This document shows positions 1 to 5,191 of a stretch of DNA of 5,191 bases, piece after piece. Within the stretch, counting starts at the first letter, position 1, and each line of letters opens with the position of its first letter. Origin of the DNA: an uncultured Maribacter sp. (GTDB taxonomy: Bacteria > Bacteroidota > Bacteroidia > Flavobacteriales > Flavobacteriaceae); the NCBI GenBank assembly GCA_905479535.1, contig CAJQMW010000462.1:1-5191 (forward strand), written 5' to 3'. The notes under the pieces were generated by a model. It made no database searches, was not told the origin of the DNA, and saw only the letters and a list, made by a program, of their open reading frames with translations. Both the position numbers and the translations under genes were made by a program.

Positions 1-684
1 ATAATAAAGAATACAAGCTATTTAGTAACGTTGGCTTTGGTAATGAGCTGTAGTACGGTCAAAAATGCCAATAAGACGCAAAAAGGAGCCGTTATCGGAG
101 CAACCGGAGGCGCGGTAATCGGTGGTGTAATCGGGAATAACGTCGGTAGTGGAAACAATACGGCACTCGGTGCCATACTGGGCGCTGCCATAGGTGGTGC
201 CGCAGGTGGATATATTGGAAACAGAATGGACCGGCAAGCGGAACGTATTGAAGAAGAAATTCCAGGTGCCGAGGTGAAAAGAGTGGGTGAGGGGATAAAC
301 GTAACCTTTACTCAGGATGCCGGAGTTTATTTTGATACGAACAAATCCAATGTAAAAGGCGCCTCTGCAACAACCTTGGATAAATTAGTAGGTATTTTTA
401 AGGAATATCCTAATTCCAATATTTTGGTAGAAGGTCATACTGATAGTGCCGGTCCGGACGACTATAACATGGACCTCTCCAAACACCGGGCAGAATCGGT
501 TACTAATTATTTAATATCCAAAAATTTGTCTCCCACTAGGTTTACTACCAAATGGTACGGGGAATCGCAACCCGTTGGGGATAATAGTACCACAGAAGGT
601 AAAGCTAAAAACCGTAGGGTAGAGTTGGCTATCGTAGCAAGCGAAGAGTTGAAAGAGGAAGCTGCACAAAAAACCAAAGGATAA
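1..684 (+). CDS. OmpA/YiaD-like outer-membrane lipoprotein with glycine zipper (5' end outside window)
   Basis: Partial gene: the reading frame is open from base 1, and the TTG at 31 is not a credible start because codons 1-17 encode a hydrophobic signal peptide ending in the lipobox LVMSC. The lipidated Cys is encoded at 49-51, so the true start is just upstream of the window. After the lipobox come a Lys/Asn-rich linker, a glycine-zipper region (nt 85-225, repeated GAxxGG and GAAIGG patterns) likely to insert in or lie on a membrane, and a C-terminal OmpA peptidoglycan-binding domain (nt about 295-640). The two residues that bind diaminopimelate in the OmpA family are present: Asp in GHTD (442-444) and Arg in LSKHRAESV (487-489). 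The conserved YGESQPV and NRRVEL segments follow. The tail is charged (EELKEEAAQKTKG). By family, it tethers the outer membrane to peptidoglycan. It ends before a strong terminator and is probably unrelated to the downstream biosynthetic operon. Confidence 0.93.
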   Translation: MIKNTSYLVTLALVMSCSTVKNANKTQKGAVIGATGGAVIGGVIGNNVGSGNNTALGAILGAAIGGAAGGYIGNRMDRQAERIEEEIPGAEVKRVGEGINVTFTQDAGVYFDTNKSNVKGASATTLDKLVGIFKEYPNSNILVEGHTDSAGPDDYNMDLSKHRAESVTNYLISKNLSPTRFTTKWYGESQPVGDNSTTEGKAKNRRVELAIVASEELKEEAAQKTKG

Positions 685-717
685 AACAAAGCGAGTAATT
701 CTTGTAAGTTAAAAATT

Positions 718-745
718 ATCCCTGCAATTGCAGGGATTTTTTTTT
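718..745 (+). terminator. Intrinsic terminator after the OmpA-like gene
   Basis: The sequence ATCCCTGCAATTGCAGGGAT (718-737) is a perfect 20-bp palindrome. As RNA it folds into an 8-bp stem with an AATT loop, and it runs directly into nine T residues (737-745). This is a classic Rho-independent terminator placed 33 nt after the stop of the lipoprotein gene. An A-rich stretch (711-715) on the other side makes weak activity on the minus strand possible, but no gene converges on it. It lies only 28 nt before the first operon gene, so it also marks the left border of the biosynthetic unit. Confidence 0.88.
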
Positions 746-773
746 GGAATGATGTAACTTCCCATAAGTGAAG

Positions 774-1898
774 ATGTATGATGTAATCGTAGTAGGAGGT
801 GGTTTGGCAGGGCTCACGACAGCCATAGATTTATCGCGATTTGGATACGATATCCTCGTTCTTGAAAGTAATCCGTACCCCCATCATAAGGTATGCGGGG
901 AATATGTATCCAAAGAAGTAGCTCCTTATCTAAAGGGTCTAGGAATAGACCTAGAAGCGGCAGGGGCCGTAGAAATCTCCATTTTTGAAATGAGTACGAT
1001 AGACTGTAAAACCGTGACGGCAAAACTTTCTTTGGGAGGTTTGGGTATAAGCAGGTACGCTTTTGAAAACATACTTTTTGAAAAGGCCAAAACTCAAGGA
1101 GTAACTTTTGTTTTCAAGAAAGTCACGGATGTCGTTTACCGAAATGATAGTTTTCAAGTGATCTGTCAGGATGATATGGCCTACGAAGCCAGAATAGTTG
1201 TAGGAGCCTATGGGAAGCGTTCAGGGCTGGATAAAGCTTTAAACCGAGATTTCATGTTCAAAAAACATGCTTGGTTGGCCGTAAAGGGCCATTACAGGAA
1301 TCAGAGCTTCCCTGAAAATTTGGTTGCCTTGCACAATTTTGAAGGTGGTTATGGCGGACTATCCAAAACGGAAACGGGAGCCGTTAATTTTTGCTACTTG
1401 ACACATTATAAAAGTTTTAAAAAGCATTCCGGTATCACCGATTTTAACAAAAATGTAGTTTCAAAAAACAGACATCTTAAAGAATTTTTAGAAGAATCGG
1501 AGCCCATTTTCGAAAATCCGTTGTCCATAGCTCAAATCTCCTTCGAGAAAAAGCAACCTATTGTCAATCATATTATGATGTGCGGAGATACCGCCGGATT
1601 GATTCATCCCCTTTGCGGAAATGGTATGGCAATGGCCATTCATGGCGCAAAATTGGCTTCGACCAGTATTCAGAAATATTTAGAAAATACCGATTTTGAC
1701 CGATCGGCAATGGAAAGAGAGTACACGACTTCTTGGAATACGACTTTCAAGAAAAGACTTTGGGCCGGAAGAAAATTACAGCATGTTTTGTTACATCGGA
1801 AGTGGATGAACGTTGCTGTAAGGACTTCATTATTATCAGAACGATTGTTAACCTCTGTTATCGCTAAAACGCACGGAAAACCTATACCCTATGATTGA
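774..1898 (+). CDS. FAD-dependent oxidoreductase, geranylgeranyl-reductase/monooxygenase-like
   Basis: A 374-residue flavoprotein. The N-terminus is the Rossmann beta-alpha-beta fold for FAD: YDVIVVGGGLAG at residues 2-13, with the ribose-binding Glu at 31 (LES). The KVCGEYVS motif at 39-46 is typical of geranylgeranyl-reductase-like and related monooxygenase flavoproteins. The second FAD motif is GDTAGLIHPLCGNGMAMAI at about 271-289. ATG at 774 is preferred as start; an in-frame GTG at 768 would add only two residues. The Trp-containing GYxWxFP-type motif of true geranylgeranyl reductases is replaced by GYGGLS (about 192-197), and no halogenase WxWxIP motif is seen, so prenyl reduction and halogenation are both unlikely. 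Its stop overlaps the methyltransferase start by 8 nt. Role by inference from context: hydroxylation or other redox tailoring of the type III PKS product, comparable to the position of SrsC in the srs operon, though from a different flavoprotein subgroup. Soluble; no signal peptide. Confidence 0.88.
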   Translation: MYDVIVVGGGLAGLTTAIDLSRFGYDILVLESNPYPHHKVCGEYVSKEVAPYLKGLGIDLEAAGAVEISIFEMSTIDCKTVTAKLSLGGLGISRYAFENILFEKAKTQGVTFVFKKVTDVVYRNDSFQVICQDDMAYEARIVVGAYGKRSGLDKALNRDFMFKKHAWLAVKGHYRNQSFPENLVALHNFEGGYGGLSKTETGAVNFCYLTHYKSFKKHSGITDFNKNVVSKNRHLKEFLEESEPIFENPLSIAQISFEKKQPIVNHIMMCGDTAGLIHPLCGNGMAMAIHGAKLASTSIQKYLENTDFDRSAMEREYTTSWNTTFKKRLWAGRKLQHVLLHRKWMNVAVRTSLLSERLLTSVIAKTHGKPIPYD

Positions 1899-2664
1899 TT
1901 TAACGAAGCGCCATGATGGCCTGGAAATCATGGATAACTTTCAAGATAGCCGTACCAAGCTTCCATATATTTTTAAGGATATAAACAGGGTGAATCATAT
2001 CCTGGGAGGTAATGACATAACCGTAAACGCCGTGTTTAGGCTAGTTGAAAATGTTCTTCAAGAATCATATACGATTTTAGATATGGGGTGTGGTGACGGG
2101 AACATGCTTAAAACACTTGCGCTGGAGGCTAGAAGGCGTAACATAGTGATGTCTTTCATCGGTGTAGATTTAAATAGCGATGCACTAAGATTGGCGCGCC
2201 AAGAAACGACTGGTTTTCCGGAAATCTCCTATGTGAAAAGGAATATTCTAGGATTGGATTCTTCGGATTTCAATTGTGATATCGTTATTACGACCTTAAC
2301 GATGCATCATTTTGAAAATGAGGATATTTTGGTGTTTTTGAAGCAATTTGTCAACCTGTCCTCCATAGGTGTGGTTGTAAACGACCTTGAACGAAGCGTA
2401 CTTGCCTATTATTTGTTTCAGGTTTTTGGCCTTATTTTTATAAAGACTAAAGTGGCAAAAATAGATGGGTCCATATCTATAAGAAAGGGTTTCAAGAGGG
2501 AAGAATTGGAGCAACTATCAACGAAAATATCAGCCGTATCACATGAAATTAAATGGAAATGGGCCTTTAGGTATGTATGGATCATGAGAAAAAGGCCACT
2601 TACAGATATATATGAACAAAACGAAAATTGTAGCGGTAACAAAGGAGCTGCCCGAATATTGTAG
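1891..2664 (+). CDS. Class I SAM-dependent methyltransferase of type III PKS operon
   Basis: A 257-residue methyltransferase with a class I Rossmann fold. Motif I is ILDMGCGDGN (62-71). The acidic residue after beta-2 that contacts the SAM ribose is Asp93 in GVDLNSDAL. Motif IV-like DIVITTLTMHHFEN spans 130-143. The start at 1891 overlaps the flavoprotein stop (ATGATTGA), which suggests translational coupling. A later ATG at residue 14 is possible, but the segment GLEIMDNF before it, then DINRVNHILGG, resembles the N-terminus of methyltransferases found beside bacterial type III PKSs, so the longer form is kept. The recognisable fold ends near residue 235 (FRYVWIMRKR); the last 17 codons overlap the PKS gene in another frame and are probably a non-essential tail. 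Role by inference: methylation of a resorcinol, pyrone or quinol made by the PKS, as for SrsB or BpsB. Whether it methylates O or C cannot be told from sequence. Confidence 0.9.
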   Translation: MIDLTKRHDGLEIMDNFQDSRTKLPYIFKDINRVNHILGGNDITVNAVFRLVENVLQESYTILDMGCGDGNMLKTLALEARRRNIVMSFIGVDLNSDALRLARQETTGFPEISYVKRNILGLDSSDFNCDIVITTLTMHHFENEDILVFLKQFVNLSSIGVVVNDLERSVLAYYLFQVFGLIFIKTKVAKIDGSISIRKGFKREELEQLSTKISAVSHEIKWKWAFRYVWIMRKRPLTDIYEQNENCSGNKGAARIL

Positions 2665-3667
2665 ACGTACCAAGGATATTATCCCTTATGTAGGCCTTTG
2701 GCTTCAAGGGCAGGAAGAACGGTTTAGGCGAAAGGTCGTTAAAATATTCGAAGGTGCCGCGGTCGACAAACGCTATGGGATTATGCCCATTGAGGAAGTT
2801 TTCCTTTCAACCTCATTTGAGGAAAAGAATGCCGTTTACGCGAGTGAGTCCAAGAAATTGGGAACCGCCGTATTAGAAAAGGCCCTTACAAAGGCGAATT
2901 GGGCACCAAGGTCCTTGGATTATATTATTACGGTTAGCTGTACGGGAATCATGGTTCCATCCTTGGATGCCTATCTTATCAATGCATTGGATTTGAGGCA
3001 GGATATTGTTAGGCTGCCGGTAACGGAAATGGGTTGTGCAGCGGGAGTCTCCGGATTAATCTATGCCCATAACTTTTTAAAATCCAATCCAGACAAAAGA
3101 ATTGCCCTGGTATCCGTAGAAAGCCCTACGGCTACTTTTCAACAGAACGATTACTCCATGGCAAATATGGTCAGTGCAGCCATTTTTGGGGACGGAGCTG
3201 CATGTGTATTGTTGTCGTCGGAGGAAGGGGCCATTGGTCCCCGCATCATTGGCGAGGAGATGTACCATTTTAAGGATGCTACCCATTTAATGGGCTTTGA
3301 TTTGACCAATCACGGATTAAAAATGATTCTAGACCCGGTTGTGCCTGAAACCATTGCACAACACTTTCCGGATATCGTTCATCCCTTTTTAGAGAAATTT
3401 GGCAGTAGTATTTCCCGTGTGGACCATTTGATATTCCATCCCGGTGGAAAAAAAATAGTGCAAACCGTAGAGGAGCTCTTCGGTAAATTAGGGAAGGACA
3501 TAAATGACACTAGAGCGGTGTTAAAGTTATACGGCAATATGAGCAGTGCTACGGTTCTATATGTGTTGGAGCGTTTTTTGGAAAAGGATATACAGCATGG
3601 AGAACAGGGACTAATTTTAAGTTTTGGACCAGGATTTTCCGCGCAACGCGTATTACTGGAATGGTAA
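2612..3667 (+). CDS. Type III polyketide synthase (chalcone/stilbene synthase-like, alkylresorcinol/alkylpyrone type)
   Basis: A 351-residue homodimer-type thiolase-fold enzyme, close to the usual length of bacterial type III PKSs. The catalytic triad is complete: Cys142 in EMGCAAGVSGL, His276 in LIFHPGGKKI, Asn309 in YGNMSSATVLYVL. Other family marks are TVSCTGIMVPSLDA (107-120), FGDGAACVL (192-200) and the C-terminal SFGPGFSAQRVLLEW (337-351). The enzyme loads an acyl starter on Cys142 and extends it with malonyl-CoA, then cyclises the chain. The VSCTGxMVPS motif and the methyltransferase and flavoprotein neighbours place it with the lipid-using bacterial enzymes (BpsA/SrsA/ArsB-like) rather than plant chalcone synthases; this is an inference. 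The start at 2612 is supported because KIVAVTKELPEY is the conserved N-terminal beta strand of the family, although it forces a 53-nt overlap with the methyltransferase. Starter length and cyclisation mode cannot be predicted reliably by eye. Confidence 0.96.
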   Translation: MNKTKIVAVTKELPEYCRRTKDIIPYVGLWLQGQEERFRRKVVKIFEGAAVDKRYGIMPIEEVFLSTSFEEKNAVYASESKKLGTAVLEKALTKANWAPRSLDYIITVSCTGIMVPSLDAYLINALDLRQDIVRLPVTEMGCAAGVSGLIYAHNFLKSNPDKRIALVSVESPTATFQQNDYSMANMVSAAIFGDGAACVLLSSEEGAIGPRIIGEEMYHFKDATHLMGFDLTNHGLKMILDPVVPETIAQHFPDIVHPFLEKFGSSISRVDHLIFHPGGKKIVQTVEELFGKLGKDINDTRAVLKLYGNMSSATVLYVLERFLEKDIQHGEQGLILSFGPGFSAQRVLLEW

Positions 3668-3694
3668 GTAAACTTTTAAAATAGATAAATTGAA

Positions 3695-4474
3695 ATGAAA
3701 GAAAATTGGGCATTGATTTTAGGGGGTAGCAACGGATTGGGTCTGGCAACCGCTAAAAAGCTGGGACAGCATGGTTATCATATCTTTATTGTCCACAGGG
3801 ATAGAAGGTCGGACGCAGAAGCTGTTGCATTGGAATTTGAAGAAATCAGAAGTTTGGGAGTTCAGGTAAAAACGTTCAATGCAGACGCCTTAAATTCCAC
3901 TAAAAGACATGAGCTAATTGTAGAAATGACCGCCTTGCTCTCGGAAAACCACAAAATTTCGGTGTTGGTGCACAGTATAGCGAAAGGCAGTTTAAAGCCT
4001 ATGTATAGTGAAAATAGTAGCACATTATCCGATCAGGATTTTAAGATAACCTTTGAGGCAATGGCGCTAAGTCTATATGATTGGACAAAAGCATTGGTAC
4101 GGGCAGGTCTGTTTTCAGAAGATTCACGAATCATATCCTTTACCAGCGAAGGGAACACCAAGGCCATGCCTAATTATGGTGCAGTTTCCGTAGCAAAAGT
4201 AGCTTTGGAAGCCCTGACCCGGAATATAGCCCTTGAATTTGCTCCCATTGGACTCAAGGCCAACTGTATCCAAGCCGGTATCACGTTGACCAAATCGTTT
4301 CAAATGATTCCGGGACAAGAAAAAATTAAGGAACATGCCCTAAAGCGAAATCCTAGCGGAAGGCTGACTACACCAGAAGATGTTGCCAATGCAGTGTATT
4401 TGTTGACAACGGACGAGGCCAAATGGATTACCGGAACAGTAATAAAAGTAGACGGGGGTGAAAGCTTAAGATAG
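3695..4474 (+). CDS. Enoyl-ACP reductase-like SDR (FabL/FabI type)
   Basis: A 259-residue short-chain dehydrogenase. The cofactor-binding turn is ILGGSNGLGLA (8-18). HRDRR at 34-38 after beta-2 suggests possible NADPH preference (inference). LVHSIAKG (91-98) is the enoyl-reductase form of the NAG region. The active site reads Y161-GAVSVA-K168, i.e. Tyr-x6-Lys, which is the FabI/FabL signature; classical ketoreductases have Tyr-x3-Lys, and the x3 position here is Ser. FabI's extra active-site Tyr (SYLG) is replaced by TSEG, as expected of the FabL subgroup. The C-terminus (GRLTTPEDV, then WITGTVIKVDGGESL) also resembles FabL. By family it reduces trans-2-enoyl-ACP to acyl-ACP. It follows the PKS by 27 nt with an A-rich leader and no terminator. 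In the operon it would yield a saturated starter chain. A ketoreductase role is the alternative but fits the motif less well. Confidence 0.85.
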   Translation: MKENWALILGGSNGLGLATAKKLGQHGYHIFIVHRDRRSDAEAVALEFEEIRSLGVQVKTFNADALNSTKRHELIVEMTALLSENHKISVLVHSIAKGSLKPMYSENSSTLSDQDFKITFEAMALSLYDWTKALVRAGLFSEDSRIISFTSEGNTKAMPNYGAVSVAKVALEALTRNIALEFAPIGLKANCIQAGITLTKSFQMIPGQEKIKEHALKRNPSGRLTTPEDVANAVYLLTTDEAKWITGTVIKVDGGESLR

Positions 4475-4488
4475 ATGGAACGATAGCC

Positions 4489-4929
4489 ATGGATTTAAAA
4501 AATTTGTTGTCATATTTACCCTATAGATCCCCTTTTCTCTTTGTGGATGAACTTGTGCATGTAGATGAGTTGGGTGCAAAAGGTAATTTTACGTTTCTTG
4601 AGGACTTGGATTTTTATAAAGGACACTTTATAGGAAATCCGGTTACCCCAGGGGTTATTTTGACCGAGTGTTGTGCGCAGATCGGGGTGGTCTGTCTAGG
4701 ACTTTATATCTTAATGAAAGAAAATACGGACATGGATAAAGTGGGTATGGGACTAAGTAGTTCTGAAATGGAGTTTCTAAAACCAGTTTATCCTGGAGAA
4801 AAAGTATCCGTGAGCTCCACAAAAATATATTATAGATTTAATAAACTTAAATGTAAGGTAAAAATGTACGACGCTTCAAATGAACTTGTGTGCAAGGGTG
4901 TTATTGCCGGAATGTTGGGAATAAATTAG
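4489..4929 (+). CDS. FabZ-like 3-hydroxyacyl-ACP dehydratase
   Basis: A 146-residue single hotdog-fold protein, the usual length of FabZ. The N-terminal LPYRSPFLFVDEL (10-22) matches FabZ's LPHRxPFLLVD. The catalytic region is FYKGHFIGNPVTPGVILTE with His46 and Glu60; Glu at the second position is the FabZ state, whereas FabA carries Asp. Both catalytic residues are present, so it is predicted to be active. It removes water from 3-hydroxyacyl-ACP to give trans-2-enoyl-ACP, the substrate of the enoyl reductase encoded just upstream (14-nt gap). A GGAA stretch about 8 nt before the ATG is a weak ribosome-binding candidate. Two adjacent Cys (61-62) follow the catalytic Glu, an unusual but not informative detail. 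It is likely an accessory copy dedicated to this operon rather than the housekeeping fabZ, which in Bacteroidota typically sits with lpx genes; this is inference. Confidence 0.9.
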   Translation: MDLKNLLSYLPYRSPFLFVDELVHVDELGAKGNFTFLEDLDFYKGHFIGNPVTPGVILTECCAQIGVVCLGLYILMKENTDMDKVGMGLSSSEMEFLKPVYPGEKVSVSSTKIYYRFNKLKCKVKMYDASNELVCKGVIAGMLGIN

Positions 4930-4930
4930 G

Positions 4931-5191
4931 ATGGGAAGACGTGTCGTCATTACGGGATTAGGGGTCTGTGCACCGAACGGGGTGGGTCTAGAAGACTTTT
5001 TGCAGGCTATGATGCAGGGGAAATCCGGGATACGACACAGCTCACAATTGGCGCAGCTAAATTTTGGATGTCAAGTTGCTGCAGAACCGCTGATTAAAGA
5101 TAACGTATTAAACAATTACTTTACCCCATTGCAACTACGTGGATTAAATGCCTCGGGACTCGTTTACGGCGTTATCGCCGGGGTTGATGCA
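4931..5191 (+). CDS. Beta-ketoacyl-ACP synthase, FabF-like (3' end outside window)
   Basis: Only the first 87 codons are in the window; the frame is open to the right edge. ATG at 4931 lies one base after the dehydratase stop (TAG G ATG), so translation is probably coupled. The N-terminus RRVVITGLGVCAPNGVGLEDF (residues 3-23), then MQGKSGIRHSS and LNFGCQVAAEPL, is the standard opening of FabF/FabB-family condensing enzymes and of PKS ketosynthases. The catalytic Cys and two His residues lie beyond the window, so it is not possible to tell an active KASII from a chain-length-factor-like partner lacking Cys. By family it condenses malonyl-ACP with acyl-ACP. With the two preceding genes it would form a dedicated type II elongation set. 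Confidence 0.9.
   Translation, partial: MGRRVVITGLGVCAPNGVGLEDFLQAMMQGKSGIRHSSQLAQLNFGCQVAAEPLIKDNVLNNYFTPLQLRGLNASGLVYGVIAGVDA

Noticed and set aside
31..33. TTG at 31 as the start of the OmpA-like gene
   Set aside because: It falls inside a signal peptide whose hydrophobic stretch is already open from base 1 and ends in a lipobox at Cys 49-51; starting there would leave a 6-residue signal peptide. The gene is 5'-truncated by the window.
22..237. Minus-strand open frame over the lipoprotein gene
   Set aside because: It is antisense to a clear OmpA-family coding region, has low-complexity composition and no recognisable domain.
768..770. GTG at 768 as start of the flavoprotein gene
   Set aside because: An ATG follows two codons later at 774, directly before the conserved YDVIVVGGG strand. 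ATG is preferred; the difference is two residues and does not affect function.
2296..2642. Two minus-strand open frames opposite the methyltransferase
   Set aside because: Both mirror the codon structure of the real gene, have no family motifs and no plausible start signals.
3077..3286. Minus-strand open frame within the PKS gene
   Set aside because: It is antisense to the PKS core (Cys142 to FGDGAA region), which is strongly conserved protein sequence on the plus strand.
3668..3694. Internal promoter between PKS and enoyl reductase genes
   Set aside because: The 27-nt gap is AT-rich and contains TAAATTG, but there is no properly placed TTG and no exact TAnnTTTG; AT-richness is expected in a Bacteroidota leader.
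4475..4486. ATG at 4475 as the dehydratase start
   Set aside because: The frame from 4475 meets a stop after three codons; the FabZ-like frame starts at 4489.
774..5191. Flexirubin or aryl polyene biosynthesis cluster
   Set aside because: A type III PKS is not part of the known flexirubin or aryl polyene systems, and the enoyl reductase argues against a polyene chain. No ammonia-lyase or other hallmark gene is visible here, though the window shows only part of the cluster.

Overview
The window looks like a chromosomal segment of a member of the Bacteroidota, most likely a marine-type Flavobacteriaceae. This rests on the moderately AT-rich composition, the near absence of strong Shine-Dalgarno sequences before the genes, a glycine-zipper OmpA-family lipoprotein, and the gene content of the operon. 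The genus is not determined; the taxonomic statement is inference.

Layout: every gene is on the + strand. Positions 1-684 hold the 3' part of a gene for an OmpA/YiaD-like outer-membrane lipoprotein, whose start lies before the window. An 89-nt gap follows, containing a textbook intrinsic terminator (20-bp perfect palindrome plus a 9-T run). From 774 to the right edge runs a tightly packed operon of six genes: FAD-dependent oxidoreductase, SAM methyltransferase, type III polyketide synthase (PKS), FabL/FabI-like enoyl-ACP reductase, FabZ-like dehydratase, and the N-terminal end of a FabF-like beta-ketoacyl-ACP synthase. Gene junctions are an 8-nt overlap, a 53-nt overlap, and gaps of 27, 14 and 1 nt.

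How they probably work together (inference): the last three genes are steps of type II fatty acid synthesis and could make a dedicated saturated acyl starter. The type III PKS (Cys142-His276-Asn309 triad intact) would extend it with malonyl-CoA to an alkylresorcinol, alkylpyrone or related phenolic lipid. The methyltransferase and flavoprotein would then O- or C-methylate and oxidise or reduce the ring, as in the known srsABC logic of Streptomyces griseus (PKS, methyltransferase, flavoprotein) and bpsAB of Bacillus. A ketoreductase and an acyl carrier protein are not in the window and are expected downstream or supplied by primary metabolism. The combination of a type III PKS with its own discrete type II FAS enzymes is the most interesting content here. 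The chemical product cannot be read from sequence.
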